Positions 38,182 through 49,122 of a stretch of DNA of 64,000 nucleotides are shown in pieces. Positions within the stretch are counted from its first letter, which is position 1. Every line of letters begins with the position of its first letter. The stretch is from Engraulis encrasicolus (lineage: Eukaryota; Chordata; Actinopteri; Clupeiformes; Engraulidae). The stretch spans positions 26,688,701-26,752,700 of the forward strand of contig NC_085868.1 in assembly GCF_034702125.1 (NCBI RefSeq), written 5' to 3'. The notes below the pieces were generated by a model that had not been told where the DNA came from, ran no database searches, and was given only the letters and a program-made list of their open reading frames with translations. The position numbers and the translations under genes are program-made.

Positions 38182-40953
38182 TCACTTTTGTCTGGAAGTC
38201 CCTCCATTCAGTTTCAAGGACACAATTTCTTTAATGGCTGAATCTTCTTGTTGTGCAGCCCTAATATCTTCGGGGCTAACACTGGTATCGCCACCTGTTG
38301 GGGCAGTACTGTCAATGTCCTCGGCCAGTTGCAAGGCAGCAACCCATGGCACATCATTGTCTTGTACAGCCCTGCATCCTTGCCACACTGCAGACACCAC
38401 CTCCGGCAACACTGTCTCTGTATGTTCTCCCATTTCATCTTCAAGATTGACTGGCCTGGACAACATGTCTGCATCCGAATTCATTTTCCCTGGCCTGTAT
38501 TTAATGTCAAAGCAAAAATCCGCCAACTCCCCAACCCATCTGTGACCCACAGCATTTAACCTGGCAGTAGTTAAAATGTATGTCAGTGGATTGTTATCGG
38601 TATAGACCGTGAATGAGGGAGCATAATAGAGATAGTCGCGAAATTTGTCACAGACGGCCCATTTGAGGGCAAGAAACTCAAGTTTTCCAGAGTGGAGGTG
38701 GTAATTCCTCTCAGCCGGTGTTAATGTCCTGGACCCATAAGCAATTACACGCAACTTGTTATTCTGGTGTTGATATAACACTGCCCCCAGGCCTTTGTTT
38801 GAAGCGTCAGTGTGCAACACAAATGGAAGGCTGAAATCGGGATAAGCAAGAATGGGAGGATTGGTCAGCATCTCCACGAATTTTGACAACACACTCTGGT
38901 GTTCGCTGGTCCATATAATGGGTGTCCGTGAAGGGAGCTGACCCTTTCTCCCTTGGCCTTTCTCACCCCTGGCCTGAGATTGGTTAGTGTGACTCATGTT
39001 ATCTGGGGTTTGTAGGAGGTTGAACAGTGGCCTTGCCAGACGTGAAAAATCTTGAATGAATGACCTGTAGTATGTAAGAAATCCTAGTAGGGTCCTCAGC
39101 TGCCCCACTGTGCGTGGAGTGTTCTGTTGAAGGGCAATTACTGCTTCCACGTCTTTCGGGTCAATTTCAATCCCATCACCTGACACGATTCGGCCAATGT
39201 ATCGAATTTTTCTCTTAAACAGTTCACATTTTGCTGGCCGCAATTTAATCCCATGTTTTCTCATCCTACAGAGGACTTCTCTAACATGGTCCACATGTTC
39301 ATGGAAGGTCTTTGAGTAGCAAAGCACATCATCTAAGTATGGTACACAGCATTCATCTCTAATCCCCTCTAGCACTCCCTCCATACATCGCTGAAATGCT
39401 GCGGGGGCATTTGTTAGTCCAAATGGTATTCGCACCCATTCATACAGCCCCCAGGGGGTGCTGAAGGCTGTTCTGTGCCGCGACTCCTCACTCACAAAAC
39501 CCTGATGATAGGCGCTTCCCTGATCCAAGATTGAGAACCACGAGTTGCCTCCCAGACTATCTAACAGATCCTGAATTCGGGGCAAGGGATGGCGATCAGG
39601 GATGGTCTTTCGGTTCAGGGCCCTGAAGTCTACACATAAGCGCAAGCTTTGGTCTTTCTTGCGGACACAGACCACAGGTGAGGAATTAGCTGACACAGAC
39701 TTATTGATCCACCCCCTATCTAGAAGATTTTGCACATATTCCTTTACTTCTTTGTACAGGGGTTTTGGGATAGAATTGTAACTTTTCTGGACTGGCACTT
39801 CATCTACCGTCTTAATTTTCAGCTTTAAATCAGGAATGCAGCCTATATCTCCCTCATCAAAAGCGAATACATCAGATTCGTCATACAGCATTTGACGTAC
39901 CACAGCTTGCTCATTTTCAGTAAGGTGGTCTAAATTTACTGGGGGATGCCATTTTCCTTCACTGGCCTGTTTGTTGCTTTTGTCTTGGTGGTCACTAGCA
40001 CTTGTTTGTGTTGAACACACAAGGACATCACCATCCTGTGTGGAAGGTGATTGGTTACTTGGTCGAAAACTGCAGGGCTCGTATTCGATGAACTCAGCAA
40101 TGACACCCAACACTGTTCTCGGGGGGCAGAAAATATCATGCTGTGAGACATTCTGAATCGGGATCCTTACTGTTTTGGAGGAACCGACTGGTATATTGAC
40201 AATAGCCGGAAACAGTTCCAGTCCATCTGGTAAACCATTCTCCAACTCTGGCTCAAACAACATGGCTCCTCCCCCTGGGAATGCTCTGAGGCGGCATTTC
40301 ACATCACATATCTGGCCTCTGGAAATAGTGAAGCCCTTCTTTCCAGTTTTGACTACAGGGTGTTCTGGTTCATCAGGGCAAGACATGTTGTTAAGGGCTG
40401 AAACTAGGGTTTCAACAGTATGCTTTTGGAGACTCATTGCCTCAGACAGCAAGTCTAATAGGCTTGTGCAGTTTGGTTGTCCCCCATTTTCCATTATAAC
40501 CGTCTCAATGACATTAAATCCAATCAGTGGGCCAGTCGTACAATGTTTGCTCACAAGCATTGGCACATGTATTGCTACACTTCCATGTTTTTCACTTGTA
40601 ATCTCCACCAGAATGTCCATCCAACCATCAAATGGGACATATGTGCCATTGGCTGCTGTGACTTCAAGTGGGCCATCCAATGGTAAGCTTTCAAGGGGGA
40701 AAATTTCAGCATCTGGCAACGCTTGGCTCACCCACTGCTTTGCTACCATGCTCACCTGTGCACCACTATCAAGTAATGTCTGTACCTTGACCCCATTCAA
40801 ATGACAATCTAACATACACCTACCACCTATTAGCTTGGCCACCAGTTTTCCTTTTGTTGTGGTGTCTTGTTTGTGTGATTGCATCGCTGGTGGGGCTTCC
40901 TCAAGGCAACATAGGTTTACGCTAACCTGGGACTCTTCATTCACCAAGGTCAC
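38182..40953 (-). CDS. pol: Gypsy pol: protease, reverse transcriptase, RNase H
   Basis: The open frame gives 923 codons from a GTG at 40953, but the frame stays open upstream, so the start is probably set by frameshifting or reinitiation rather than this codon. In order: aspartic protease with LDSGAQVSM (about residues 61-69), reverse transcriptase with the YLDDVLCYS catalytic box (about 545), and RNase H with the [13 protein letters not shown] start and a later [11 protein letters not shown]. The frame ends in NGGTSRQK before the integrase, which lies in other frames. It overlaps gag by four bases in the -1 frame. The enzyme domains themselves look intact. Confidence 0.92.
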   Translation of the reverse strand: MTLVNEESQVSVNLCCLEEAPPAMQSHKQDTTTKGKLVAKLIGGRCMLDCHLNGVKVQTLLDSGAQVSMVAKQWVSQALPDAEIFPLESLPLDGPLEVTAANGTYVPFDGWMDILVEITSEKHGSVAIHVPMLVSKHCTTGPLIGFNVIETVIMENGGQPNCTSLLDLLSEAMSLQKHTVETLVSALNNMSCPDEPEHPVVKTGKKGFTISRGQICDVKCRLRAFPGGGAMLFEPELENGLPDGLELFPAIVNIPVGSSKTVRIPIQNVSQHDIFCPPRTVLGVIAEFIEYEPCSFRPSNQSPSTQDGDVLVCSTQTSASDHQDKSNKQASEGKWHPPVNLDHLTENEQAVVRQMLYDESDVFAFDEGDIGCIPDLKLKIKTVDEVPVQKSYNSIPKPLYKEVKEYVQNLLDRGWINKSVSANSSPVVCVRKKDQSLRLCVDFRALNRKTIPDRHPLPRIQDLLDSLGGNSWFSILDQGSAYHQGFVSEESRHRTAFSTPWGLYEWVRIPFGLTNAPAAFQRCMEGVLEGIRDECCVPYLDDVLCYSKTFHEHVDHVREVLCRMRKHGIKLRPAKCELFKRKIRYIGRIVSGDGIEIDPKDVEAVIALQQNTPRTVGQLRTLLGFLTYYRSFIQDFSRLARPLFNLLQTPDNMSHTNQSQARGEKGQGRKGQLPSRTPIIWTSEHQSVLSKFVEMLTNPPILAYPDFSLPFVLHTDASNKGLGAVLYQHQNNKLRVIAYGSRTLTPAERNYHLHSGKLEFLALKWAVCDKFRDYLYYAPSFTVYTDNNPLTYILTTARLNAVGHRWVGELADFCFDIKYRPGKMNSDADMLSRPVNLEDEMGEHTETVLPEVVSAVWQGCRAVQDNDVPWVAALQLAEDIDSTAPTGGDTSVSPEDIRAAQQEDSAIKEIVSLKLNGGTSRQK

Positions 40954-42353
40954 TGGTGGTCCCTCCCCAGTGGCCGCTGTTGGTTTCCCGACTGGCTATT
41001 TTTCCGGAGACACCCAATGGCTCTGTGCCCTTCGCCGCCACAGCGGAAGCAATGAGTGCAGCGGTCATTTCCCTGTGTTATACACTGTTGACATTTTCCC
41101 CTAACATCTGATTTGGGTGATGATTTTGCACGTGTCGGGGTAGTGCCAATATTCTCTGGAGTTTTGGTGAAGGCCTTTTCTAGGCTCTTTGTCAAAGATG
41201 ACACTTGTGCTGTCAGCTCATGTATGGCAGTGCGATTCGCTTGGAGCTCTGTCTGCATCTGATCATCTTTTTGTTGCCCACTATCTTGTTGTACTGCATT
41301 GATGTTGGCTTGTCTTTGTTTGTTTGCATGACCCAGGCGATTCTGCCTCTCTATGTCTTCACTCACTGAGCGTGTTATGGTGTCTAAGATGAAATCATCA
41401 GTGACCTTCATATTTGAGATGTGTGGCCTGATATCTCGTCTGACATGTGCATATCTCTCATTCATTCCCTGGTAAAGTGAGTGTAGAAACACTCCCTGCA
41501 CTAGTATACCATCGTACTGAAATCCTGCAGTTTGCTTGGATGCAAAGAGTAAGCGCTGCTTCAATCCCATTAATCTGTACATAAATTGCTGCGGACCCTC
41601 TTTATCAAGCTGTTTTGCATTACTCAGCTCCTGAAACAATTCAGTACTACTTTTGTCTCGAATGTGCGCTCTGAGAAAACTCTTGAGCTCAGCTACTGTT
41701 AGGCTTTGTTTGGTAGTAAGCATGTCTCTAAATGTGCCAGGTTTAATTAACTTGAACACTGTTCTAATGATCTCAGCCTCTGTAAACCCTTCAGCTAGAC
41801 CTTCATCAATTTGTTTAGACAGGTGGTTAAAATTGAAATCTGAATCAGAATCAGAAATTTGACCTCCATGAATCTTGTACTCCCTACGAGGTAGCATTGC
41901 TGCCACCTCTGTCAGTTTAACTAGACCAGGTACCTTCTCAGCAACTGCTGGTGTTGCTGGTGTTGATGTTGTGCTGGTGTTTGTGTCCATGCTGGGGTTG
42001 GTGTTTGTCTTTAACGGCTCAGTCTCTGCTACTGCCTCAGCAGTTGTCTTCTCAGATGCTTGGCCCCCTCCGTTGACAGGCTCCTGTCCACCTTGCAGAT
42101 CATTGATGAGGTCGCGAAAGACGAGCAGGGCAGCCATCCCTTGGTCCTCGAGAGCCCTCAGTCCTTCACTTCTCAAAAAGTCCTGAAGAAAGTCGAAGAA
42201 TTCCACTGCCGTCGCGTCCCTGCTTGGTGCCTCTCCTGTGACCTCATCTTTACACGATTGTGCAAGGCTATGCAGGATGTCTGTCCTGGAGGTGCTGGTC
42301 AGCTGATGAATTTGTTGTTGAATTTCCCATCGCAGTTCTCTTAGCGTTGTCAT
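40950..42353 (-). CDS. gag: Gypsy Gag with CCHC zinc knuckle
   Basis: 467 codons from ATG 42353 ([20 protein letters not shown]). The C-terminal part has a zinc knuckle [14 protein letters not shown] (C-x2-C-x4-H-x4-C), preceded by extra cysteines ([12 protein letters not shown]). The central region reads like a retrotransposon capsid with a predicted helical, Q/E-rich character. Gag forms the particle and the knuckle binds the element RNA. The stop (TGA 40950-40952) overlaps the pol frame. No internal break was seen. Confidence 0.92.
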   Translation of the reverse strand: MTTLRELRWEIQQQIHQLTSTSRTDILHSLAQSCKDEVTGEAPSRDATAVEFFDFLQDFLRSEGLRALEDQGMAALLVFRDLINDLQGGQEPVNGGGQASEKTTAEAVAETEPLKTNTNPSMDTNTSTTSTPATPAVAEKVPGLVKLTEVAAMLPRREYKIHGGQISDSDSDFNFNHLSKQIDEGLAEGFTEAEIIRTVFKLIKPGTFRDMLTTKQSLTVAELKSFLRAHIRDKSSTELFQELSNAKQLDKEGPQQFMYRLMGLKQRLLFASKQTAGFQYDGILVQGVFLHSLYQGMNERYAHVRRDIRPHISNMKVTDDFILDTITRSVSEDIERQNRLGHANKQRQANINAVQQDSGQQKDDQMQTELQANRTAIHELTAQVSSLTKSLEKAFTKTPENIGTTPTRAKSSPKSDVRGKCQQCITQGNDRCTHCFRCGGEGHRAIGCLRKNSQSGNQQRPLGRDHQ

Positions 42354-42425
42354 CTCTGGATACTGGCTCGAGGAATGGCAAATCCCGAAATTCTGTGATG
42401 ATCAACACCTGTTGATGAGGCGATG

Positions 42426-42444
42426 ATCCCGGACGTAGCCCCCA
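42426..42444 (-). promoter_or_regulatory. Primer binding site, tRNA-Pro type
   Basis: The sense sequence TGGGGGCTACGTCCGGGAT starts five bases after the 5' LTR. It equals the well-known tRNA-Pro primer site TGGGGGCTCGTCCGGGAT except for one inserted A. Confidence 0.8.
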
Positions 42445-42448
42445 AAAT

Positions 42449-43428
42449 TGTTGCCTCCCTAACTGATATGTTAGGGGAGCACCGATTCTCCCTGTGGTAG
42501 GAAAAGACAAAACACACACGTTGTTCAGATGTTCGCTTCACAGGAAGAACTTTTATTCTCCCTCAAATGTATTTAGTAACACTTAGTGACTTAATGAAGT
42601 ATTCACACAGATCATTTACCTTAAATGATCATTTTATGTTGCAACAAACTCATTTAACCATGTCACTGTGACACTGTCACATAGAACTCATTAAATCTTC
42701 AACATTGAATGTCAACAATGACCAAATCATAAGTACCCAAATACATGAAACCTGCAGTTATCCTGAAATTACCAGGGATATACATGTTCCCAAATGCATT
42801 GTCAAAATGAGAATAAACATGGCTTAGATAAAGTCCTTTAAACCCAAGCATAAACATATTATTCCACAGACTCCATAACAAGTGAAGCCTAAGCTTTAGG
42901 TGCATGTAGATGATACATAAAAGTCCGTTTTTTTACTCAAAGTTAGCATGGTTAACATTCAATGGCATTACCTAGGGCAGCCACTGGCTAGCATAACTAG
43001 CTTACACCAAAATCTCAATCACACTGCATCAACATCGGCTATTTCCTCAATTACAAACTCAAAGTACAAATTATACATACAGTCACGAAATCTGCACACT
43101 TAACCTGCAATATATCACATTAATTCCAAGTTGTAGGTTTGTTTACTGACCTGTGGTAGGAAAAGACAAAACACACACGTTGTTCAGATGTTCGCTTCAC
43201 AGGAAGAACTTTTATTCTCCCTCTGCGTGTGTTTAAATGCTATTCCCTACCATGCAAGCGCTGTGCGCCCCCTTGTGGGGAAGTTGCCACCAAGAAAATA
43301 AAGAGTTGCAAATAAAACATTGCTCTTGTACTGACCCACACAAATATTAATGTAACACAAATAAAATGTAAATGAAAGAAAATAAGGGGTGTCTTGTTTT
43401 ACTTTAATTATTATCTAACCCCATTACA
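42449..43428 (-). repeat. 5' LTR of the gypsy element
   Basis: 980 bp, sense ends TGTAATGGGG and GGCAACA. A 72-bp segment (CTGTGGTAGGAAAAGACAAA onward) occurs twice inside it, at 42492-42563 and 43151-43222, so a sense AATAAAAG poly-A signal is present twice. Confidence 0.93.
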
Positions 43429-43687
43429 CATACGATATGTCTATCAACTAGTGGATAGGAGTATTAACAATGTTTCATCTCCTCATTCACATGACATCAT
43501 TTGTTCATATTGTCTCAATTCTGTGACTGGTAATATAAAGGGGGAATTCATCTATTATTTATAAGCAAATATTTATTATACATGTATTATTTACATTTAC
43601 TGTATATATTTTTACACCACAGCTCCGCGACCCACTTCTGGGTTACAGCCCACCAGATAAGAAACACTGCTGTAGAACACACATAGA

Positions 43688-43780
43688 CAAGGGCGCGGAC
43701 AGCTTTGACTGGGTACAAGTCCATCTGAAAGGGCCCCCCACTCGAAACATACAGTGTAATAAGGAACCAATTCTTAGACC
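43688..43780 (-). repeat. Dispersed GGGCCC-rich repeat, fragment
   Basis: GGACAGCTTTGACTGGG, CCATCTGAAAGGGCCCC and the following AACCAATTCTTAG relate inversely to the copies at 28.0 and 45.7 kb. Confidence 0.45.
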
Positions 43781-44149
43781 CCAATCTCCCTGCAGTATGC
43801 GAAGTGAAGTGAAAACCTCTTAGATGGGACAGAAGAAGCAGAAGCAAAACTGTTTGTCACTTAAATTTGGTTTCCATTATAGTAACCATAGTTGTCATTC
43901 AATGTGTTCTGGCATATTTTACACTACATTTTTAACAATATACACTTTCATTGTATTTCTATATGAATCAGCACATAGAGGACATTCAGTATAAGTAGGT
44001 CTATGTATAATACCTGTTAATATACGTACATACACACTAATGTGGAAAAAGTTTTACTCTGTGTTTCGTAACCTACGTACAGCTTGGGCTCTATAAACGT
44101 AGGTATGTGTACTTGCTTTCAGTTCAGGGGGGCATTCCAAAAAGCTAGT

Positions 44150-44690
44150 TCCACCCTAAACCAGGTTAACCTGGAGGTAGTGGTAAATCACCTAATAGAT
44201 GAGTCCTCACTTTCTTAAAGGGACACTGTGTGAGATTTTTAGTTGTTTATTTCCAGAATTCATGCTGCCCATTCATTAATGTTACCTTTTTCATGAATAC
44301 TTACCACCACCATCAAATTCTAAGTATTCATTATGACTGGGAAAATTGCACTTTTCATACATGAAAAGGGGGATCTTCTCCATGGTTCGCCATTTTGAAT
44401 GTCCAAAAATAGCCATTTTTAGCTGCAAGAATGACTCTACTTGGACCATACTAGAAAATATTTGTTTATTACTTAGAAAACTTTCATGTAAAGATCGAAT
44501 TTGGCAATTGGCAGCCCAGTTTCAATGAGCAGCATAGTTGCAGTACCCTTTTTGACCATTTCCTGCACAGTGTCCCTTTAAGTAAATGATTCCTGAAGGC
44601 TATCTATTAGCCGGTTTACCACTTTCTATGGGTTAACTTAGACAGGTTGAACACTTAACCATGTTCTTGGAGAATCAGGTTAGGTGTAAA
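44150..44690. repeat. Nested MITE pair including 'AAAGG-ACACTGTG' copy 4 (44215-44581)
   Basis: The inner element runs from TTAAAGGGACACTGTGTGAG to GCACAGTGTCCCTTTAA, nearly perfect inverted ends with TTAA on both sides. The outer parts (GGTAAATCACCTAATAG before, CTATTAGCCGGTTTACC after) are inverse to each other, suggesting the inner copy jumped into another palindromic MITE. Confidence 0.7.
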
Positions 44691-44997
44691 CAGCATTGTG
44701 TAAACAATATGGCATTAATGGCAAAAATGACTAAAGGCCTTTCTTGGGGAAAAAAAGTCTGTCTGAGTGAGCAAGTACAAACCCATGGAAAACAAAAAAA
44801 ACCCCTCCCTTTTAACAAGAAGAGGAGAGGATGCTCAAATTCCATGAAAGGACATCAAAGAAGAGTGGAGGTGAGTCAGTCAGCGTTTGATAATTAATAT
44901 TTAAATGGCAGTGGAAAAAATGTAACGACAAACGCACACACTTGCATCACAAGCTTCCTCCTCTTGGGACAGTAGAGTGAGCTCCCACACAGCAAAG

Positions 44998-45000
44998 AGG

Positions 45001-45078
<78 letters not shown>

Positions 45079-45121
45079 AACACACAGTTGAAAGTTACGT
45101 TGACACATGCACGCATGCACG

Positions 45122-45196
<75 letters not shown>
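44998..45196 (+). repeat. Two adjacent (CA)n tracts
   Basis: CA tracts at 45003-45086 and about 45120-45196 separated by a short unique spacer. Confidence 0.96.
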
Positions 45197-45204
<8 letters not shown>

Positions 45205-45423
45205 GAGACCACCGACGCGTCCCACAAAATCACAGCATGGTAATTCAGGGGTCTACAACTGCACGTGTGCCCCACCTGAGACCAAAAAGGTGCATATACG
45301 TACATGCATTCATAACAGCCCCCACCCCCACCCTGAAACACCGTGAAGACTTCTGCTGCAACAACACACCACACATACGGATGTGATTCATACTCTTGCT
45401 TTTAAACAGGATGTGGGACAGGT

Positions 45424-45545
<122 letters not shown>

Positions 45546-45669
45546 TGCGCTCACGCACATGTGTGCGGGCGCGCGCGCGCTTGTGTGTGCATTTTGTGTA
45601 TGTGTGCGCACCACATGTGCGTGCACCAATGTAGCCTATGTGTGAAATGTACCGTATGTGTGTGCAGGG

Positions 45670-45828
45670 AAGACGACAGGGGGGGACAAACAGGTCACTT
45701 GTCCCGGGCCCAGGGAGAGAAAGGGCCCCCAGAATTGGGTCCTCATTACATTGTAAGCATTAGATGGGGGGCCCGTTTTAGATGGTTTGTCCCGGGCCCA
45801 GTTAAAGCTGTCAGCGGCCCTGTGTGTG
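45670..45828 (+). repeat. Dispersed GGGCCC-rich repeat
   Basis: CTTGTCCCGGGCCCAGGGAG, GGGCCCCCAGAATTGGGTCC, TTGTCCCGGGCCCAG and AGCGGCCCTG. This is the best-preserved copy of the family also seen at 23.6, 28.0 and 43.7 kb. Confidence 0.65.
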
Positions 45829-46109
45829 TGGGATGTTTGTTTTTTGCTGGGTTTTGCAATCATTCTGCACAATTGCTGGTGGTGTGATAAACCAAGAGGC
45901 GTATGGAAATCTACTGTGACACCCAGCAGACGCAGGTAGAGAGGAACGGGACAGGACGGGGAAGGAGAGACGTGAGTTTGTGTGTGAAAAAACAACACCT
46001 CCTCCTGTGACCTAAAGTAAAACAGACTTGGTGGATCCATCTCTCTTTTTTCACAGTTTTTTTCCATACACCATATAGAACGCTTTTGCACACCCCAGTT
46101 TGAATAATG

Positions 46110-46205
46110 AGTGCGTTGGATTTAATCAATGCAATGTAATGCAATGCAATGTAATGCAATACAATGTGATGTAATGCAATGTAATGTAATGTAATCAATG
46201 TAATC
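46110..46205 (+). repeat. (ATGTA/ATGCA)n simple repeat
   Basis: A pentamer-like repeat of AATGCAATGTAATG words, similar to the 3' tail of L2-type elements. Confidence 0.8.
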
Positions 46206-46334
46206 AATTCAAATTCAACAAATATCCTGCACACCGTCCATGACACTTGTGATTTTATTGCTCTCATTTTGGTCCTGTAGCCGTCCTTGGGTGAGTCTGT
46301 GAGCAATAAAATTGCAAGTGTTATGGATGGCGTG

Positions 46335-46570
46335 CAGGATTTTTACCCCCGCCAAGGAGGTTATGTTTTCGGTCGCGTTGGTTTGTCTGTCTGTTTGTCT
46401 GTTGGTCTGTCTATTTGTCTGTCAGCAGGATAACTCGAAAAGTTTGGATGAAACGTTGGATTTGGATGAAACTTTGTGGAGGTGTTGGAAATTACTAAAG
46501 GAACAAGTGATTAAATTTTTGTGGTGATCCAGATCACTATTCGGAACCAGGACCTTTTTAAAGATTCTTG
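46335..46570 (+). repeat. Dispersed repeat starting CCCGCCAAGGAGGTTATG
   Basis: A segment beginning CCCCCGCCAAGGAGGTTATG followed by TTTGTCTGTCTGTT, with TGGATGAAAC repeated. It resembles a widespread interspersed repeat of animals. Class uncertain and non-coding. Confidence 0.5.
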
Positions 46571-47149
46571 ACCATTGCGCGAAATTTGACATTCGAGTTT
46601 CTAACTCCACAAAAAGAAGGCAGAAAACCTGAAAAAAAGGTGTAACAGTCAAATGTTCTATCAAAACAGCTACCTTGGCAGAGGTATTGCATTCTGCATT
46701 CTTCTCTGAGTGCATTTCTAGTTATGTAATGCTTTTTTAATACACATGTAGGTTGCACCTACGTACATATCTTTACTGCCTCAATTACAATTCCATCAGG
46801 GAATGCATACAAACATGACCAGTTTCACAGTAGTAGGCAGGTATACTCAAAACAATGTTGAATCAGAAGCCCAGTAGGTAATATATTGCTTTATATATGA
46901 ATACCAAACAACTTGGTTGTGCCATGCCATTAGTATGCAAAATCTCTCAAAATGTTTTTATTTTTCTTCTTCACAATAAGATTTTTGCATCACATTATGA
47001 AATACAATCTTAGATTTACATTCATTTCACTTAAAGAAACATGTTCTCAGTCAGTTCTGCATGTGTGATCTGTGGTGTTAAGCAACGACCACGGCCTGTG
47101 CTGCTGTATTACAGCCTGTTGAACTAACTAATTTTGAATTTCCAAATTT

Positions 47150-47322
47150 CCACATTTTTTGCTGCAAAACTTACTGTTCTTTGGTTATACTAGTAAATAT
47201 TGGTTTATTATTTATTAAATATTCATGAAAATATCAAATTTGGTGATAGGCAACACAGTTTCAATGAGCAGCATAGTTGCAGTACCCATTGTGGCCACAT
47301 TTTACACAGTGCACCTTTAAAA
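47150..47322 (+). repeat. MITE family 'AAAGG-ACACTGTG', copy 5, 3' part
   Basis: It contains GCAAAACTTACTGTTCTTTG, TCAATGAGCAGCATAGTTGC and the terminal ACACAGTGCACCTTTAA, matching the right half of the 44.2-kb copy. The left half is missing. Confidence 0.65.
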
Positions 47323-47969
47323 TAACATATGCCTTTGGATACCAGTGGCTATATGTACTGCACGTATCACAAGTTCACAACATAAGTACCATGTTCAAAG
47401 GAATAAATAAAACTGTCTGAAAACACAAAAATACATGACCAACTAACATAACTGACATGGCAGTGTCCTAACAGTGTTGTAACACAGTCATGTCATAAAC
47501 ATGTTATAAACATTTCTGGCTGTTGTCATTAAGTGATAGTCGGTTATGGTCAACTTTTGAGTATACAATGAGACATTGACATAATGTTTATGAACCATCC
47601 ATGACAGTGTCATGACACTGTTATGACACCATTATGACACCATTATGACACTGCCATGTCATGCATATGATGCTGGCGTCAAGTAAAGTGTAACATTAAT
47701 TTGTAGTTTTGATTATATGATGATCAGAGATACTCAGGTACAGTACACTTCCATACGCACATGACTGCACCCCAGCTATAAAGTGGACGATACATGTTTA
47801 GACTGTCTATTTTGTAATATTAGTTTACCTTTTAAAACAAGGTAACAGTAACATAGATATTGTACCCTGCAGCATAGTACAGGATGAGCCAATAAGGCAC
47901 CCATGCTCTTAATCCGAGATCCGGGATATAGATTCAAGTCCAACATCATTAGTACCCGATCCTTTTCCC

Positions 47970-47972
<3 letters not shown>

Positions 47973-48054
<82 letters not shown>
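47973..48054 (+). repeat. (CT)n microsatellite in a SINE-like context
   Basis: About 40 CT units, preceded by a B-box-like ATTCAAGTCC near 47931. Confidence 0.9.
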
Positions 48055-48057
<3 letters not shown>

Positions 48058-48447
48058 TCCTGGCGTCTCTGCACTGGCCTGAACTTTACTGACATTCACC
48101 AACACATAGCCTTCCCTAGAAGGACAAGTAAACATCTGGTGGAAAGACACCGTGGGCAACGTCAACCCGTGGAAAAAAAAATACCAGCCAAGAACCCATA
48201 GATGTACAAACAAACTGACAAATAAAGTGTAGTGAAGTTTGGTCAGGACCTAAAACAAACCTGTCAGAGACACCACATGTGAAGCCATTCAATGGAACCA
48301 CCGAGTTCAAAGTAGCAAAGCCATCCCAGGAACTATAGGCGTTGATGTACGGGCCAACCAGTCTCAGGGGCAGAAGCCCATCAGATAACAAGGTAGCATA
48401 ATGAACCCATAGTATGTCAGGTAAAAAAAAAACGTGCGCTAGGTTTA

Positions 48448-48512
48448 TTTCCTGGTGAACCAGAAGCTATGTGTTGACGCCCAGGGGGCTGGGCTACTGG
48501 TTCACCAGGAAA
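48448..48512. mobile_element. 65-bp hairpin element with 9-bp direct repeats
   Basis: Two perfect 16-bp inverted arms, TTTCCTGGTGAACCAG (48448-48463) and CTGGTTCACCAGGAAA (48497-48512), enclose a 33-base spacer. The whole is flanked by identical 9-mers ctaggttta (48439-48447, 48513-48521). This is the geometry of a very small transposon insertion. The left flank also provides a minus-strand AATAAA (48444-48449) that could serve btla. Confidence 0.65.
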
Positions 48513-48596
48513 CTAGGTTTAAGGACAAACGGAAATGTCTGAGAGTGGGCTCAGCTGGGAATAGTTAAATGGATGTTGTTTGTTAATGTCCTATAC

Positions 48597-48901
48597 CAGT
48601 GGTGCTCAAACTGTGGTACGTGTACCACTGGTGGTACTTGAGACATCTCTGGTGGTACTTGGAAGAATCCATTTTTTTGTGCATTGATTTGAAGGCTGAT
48701 CAAGCAGTCGAAAATGTGTCTTTGGTCTCGCATTTTGTAATATTGAACTGTATGAATCTGAAAACATAATGTAGAATAATACTAAAAAGTGAATATGGAA
48801 GACGTTTGCTGCGATATTCTAATGTTGGTTATCGAGGTGGTACTCGGAGAGCTCAATATTTTCTCGGGTGGTACTTCACACAAAAAGTTTGAGAACCACT
48901 G
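48597..48901. mobile_element. hAT MITE (CAGTGGTGCTCAAAC ends)
   Basis: A 305-bp element with ends CAGTGGTGCTCAAAC and GTTTGAGAACCACTG and a perfect 8-bp duplication tcctatac (48589-48596, 48902-48909). GTGGTACTT words recur. It may lie in the btla 3' UTR. Confidence 0.95.
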
Positions 48902-49122
48902 TCCTATACAGTGCATCAGGAGGAGGAGTGGAGAACATAAGCCAGCTCAATTTACTGCTAACAGTTCACTGTAGAGTAGAAAGGGAGTGTGGTATAACTG
49001 CTGGTGTTCCCGGTTACACCAATGACAACGGATGAGGAATGGACGATGCCTTTCAAGCTCCGAGAAGAAATCCAATCTTTTTTTAAGAGTCCAGTTGCTC
49101 TTGGGACGACTTCAACTTGAGA

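Larger units (their letters stand above)
34564..43428 (-). mobile_element. Ty3/gypsy LTR retrotransposon, 8.9 kb, integrase-defective
   Basis: Transcribed on the minus strand. The 5' LTR is at 42449-43428, the primer site at 42426-42444, gag at 40950-42353, and protease-RT-RNase H at 38182-40953. A broken integrase occupies about 36454-38181, the polypurine tract lies at 35568-35582, and the 3' LTR is at 34564-35567. LTRs have sense TG...CA ends. The target duplication is cata (34560-34563 and 43429-43432). The domain order PR-RT-RH-IN marks it as Ty3/gypsy rather than Ty1/copia. With a broken integrase it could not transpose autonomously as it stands. No clear env frame was seen. Confidence 0.95.

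Noticed and set aside
40175..40804. 209-codon plus-strand open frame
   Set aside because: It lies wholly antisense to the gypsy pol frame, which has clear protease and RT motifs. It is a shadow frame.
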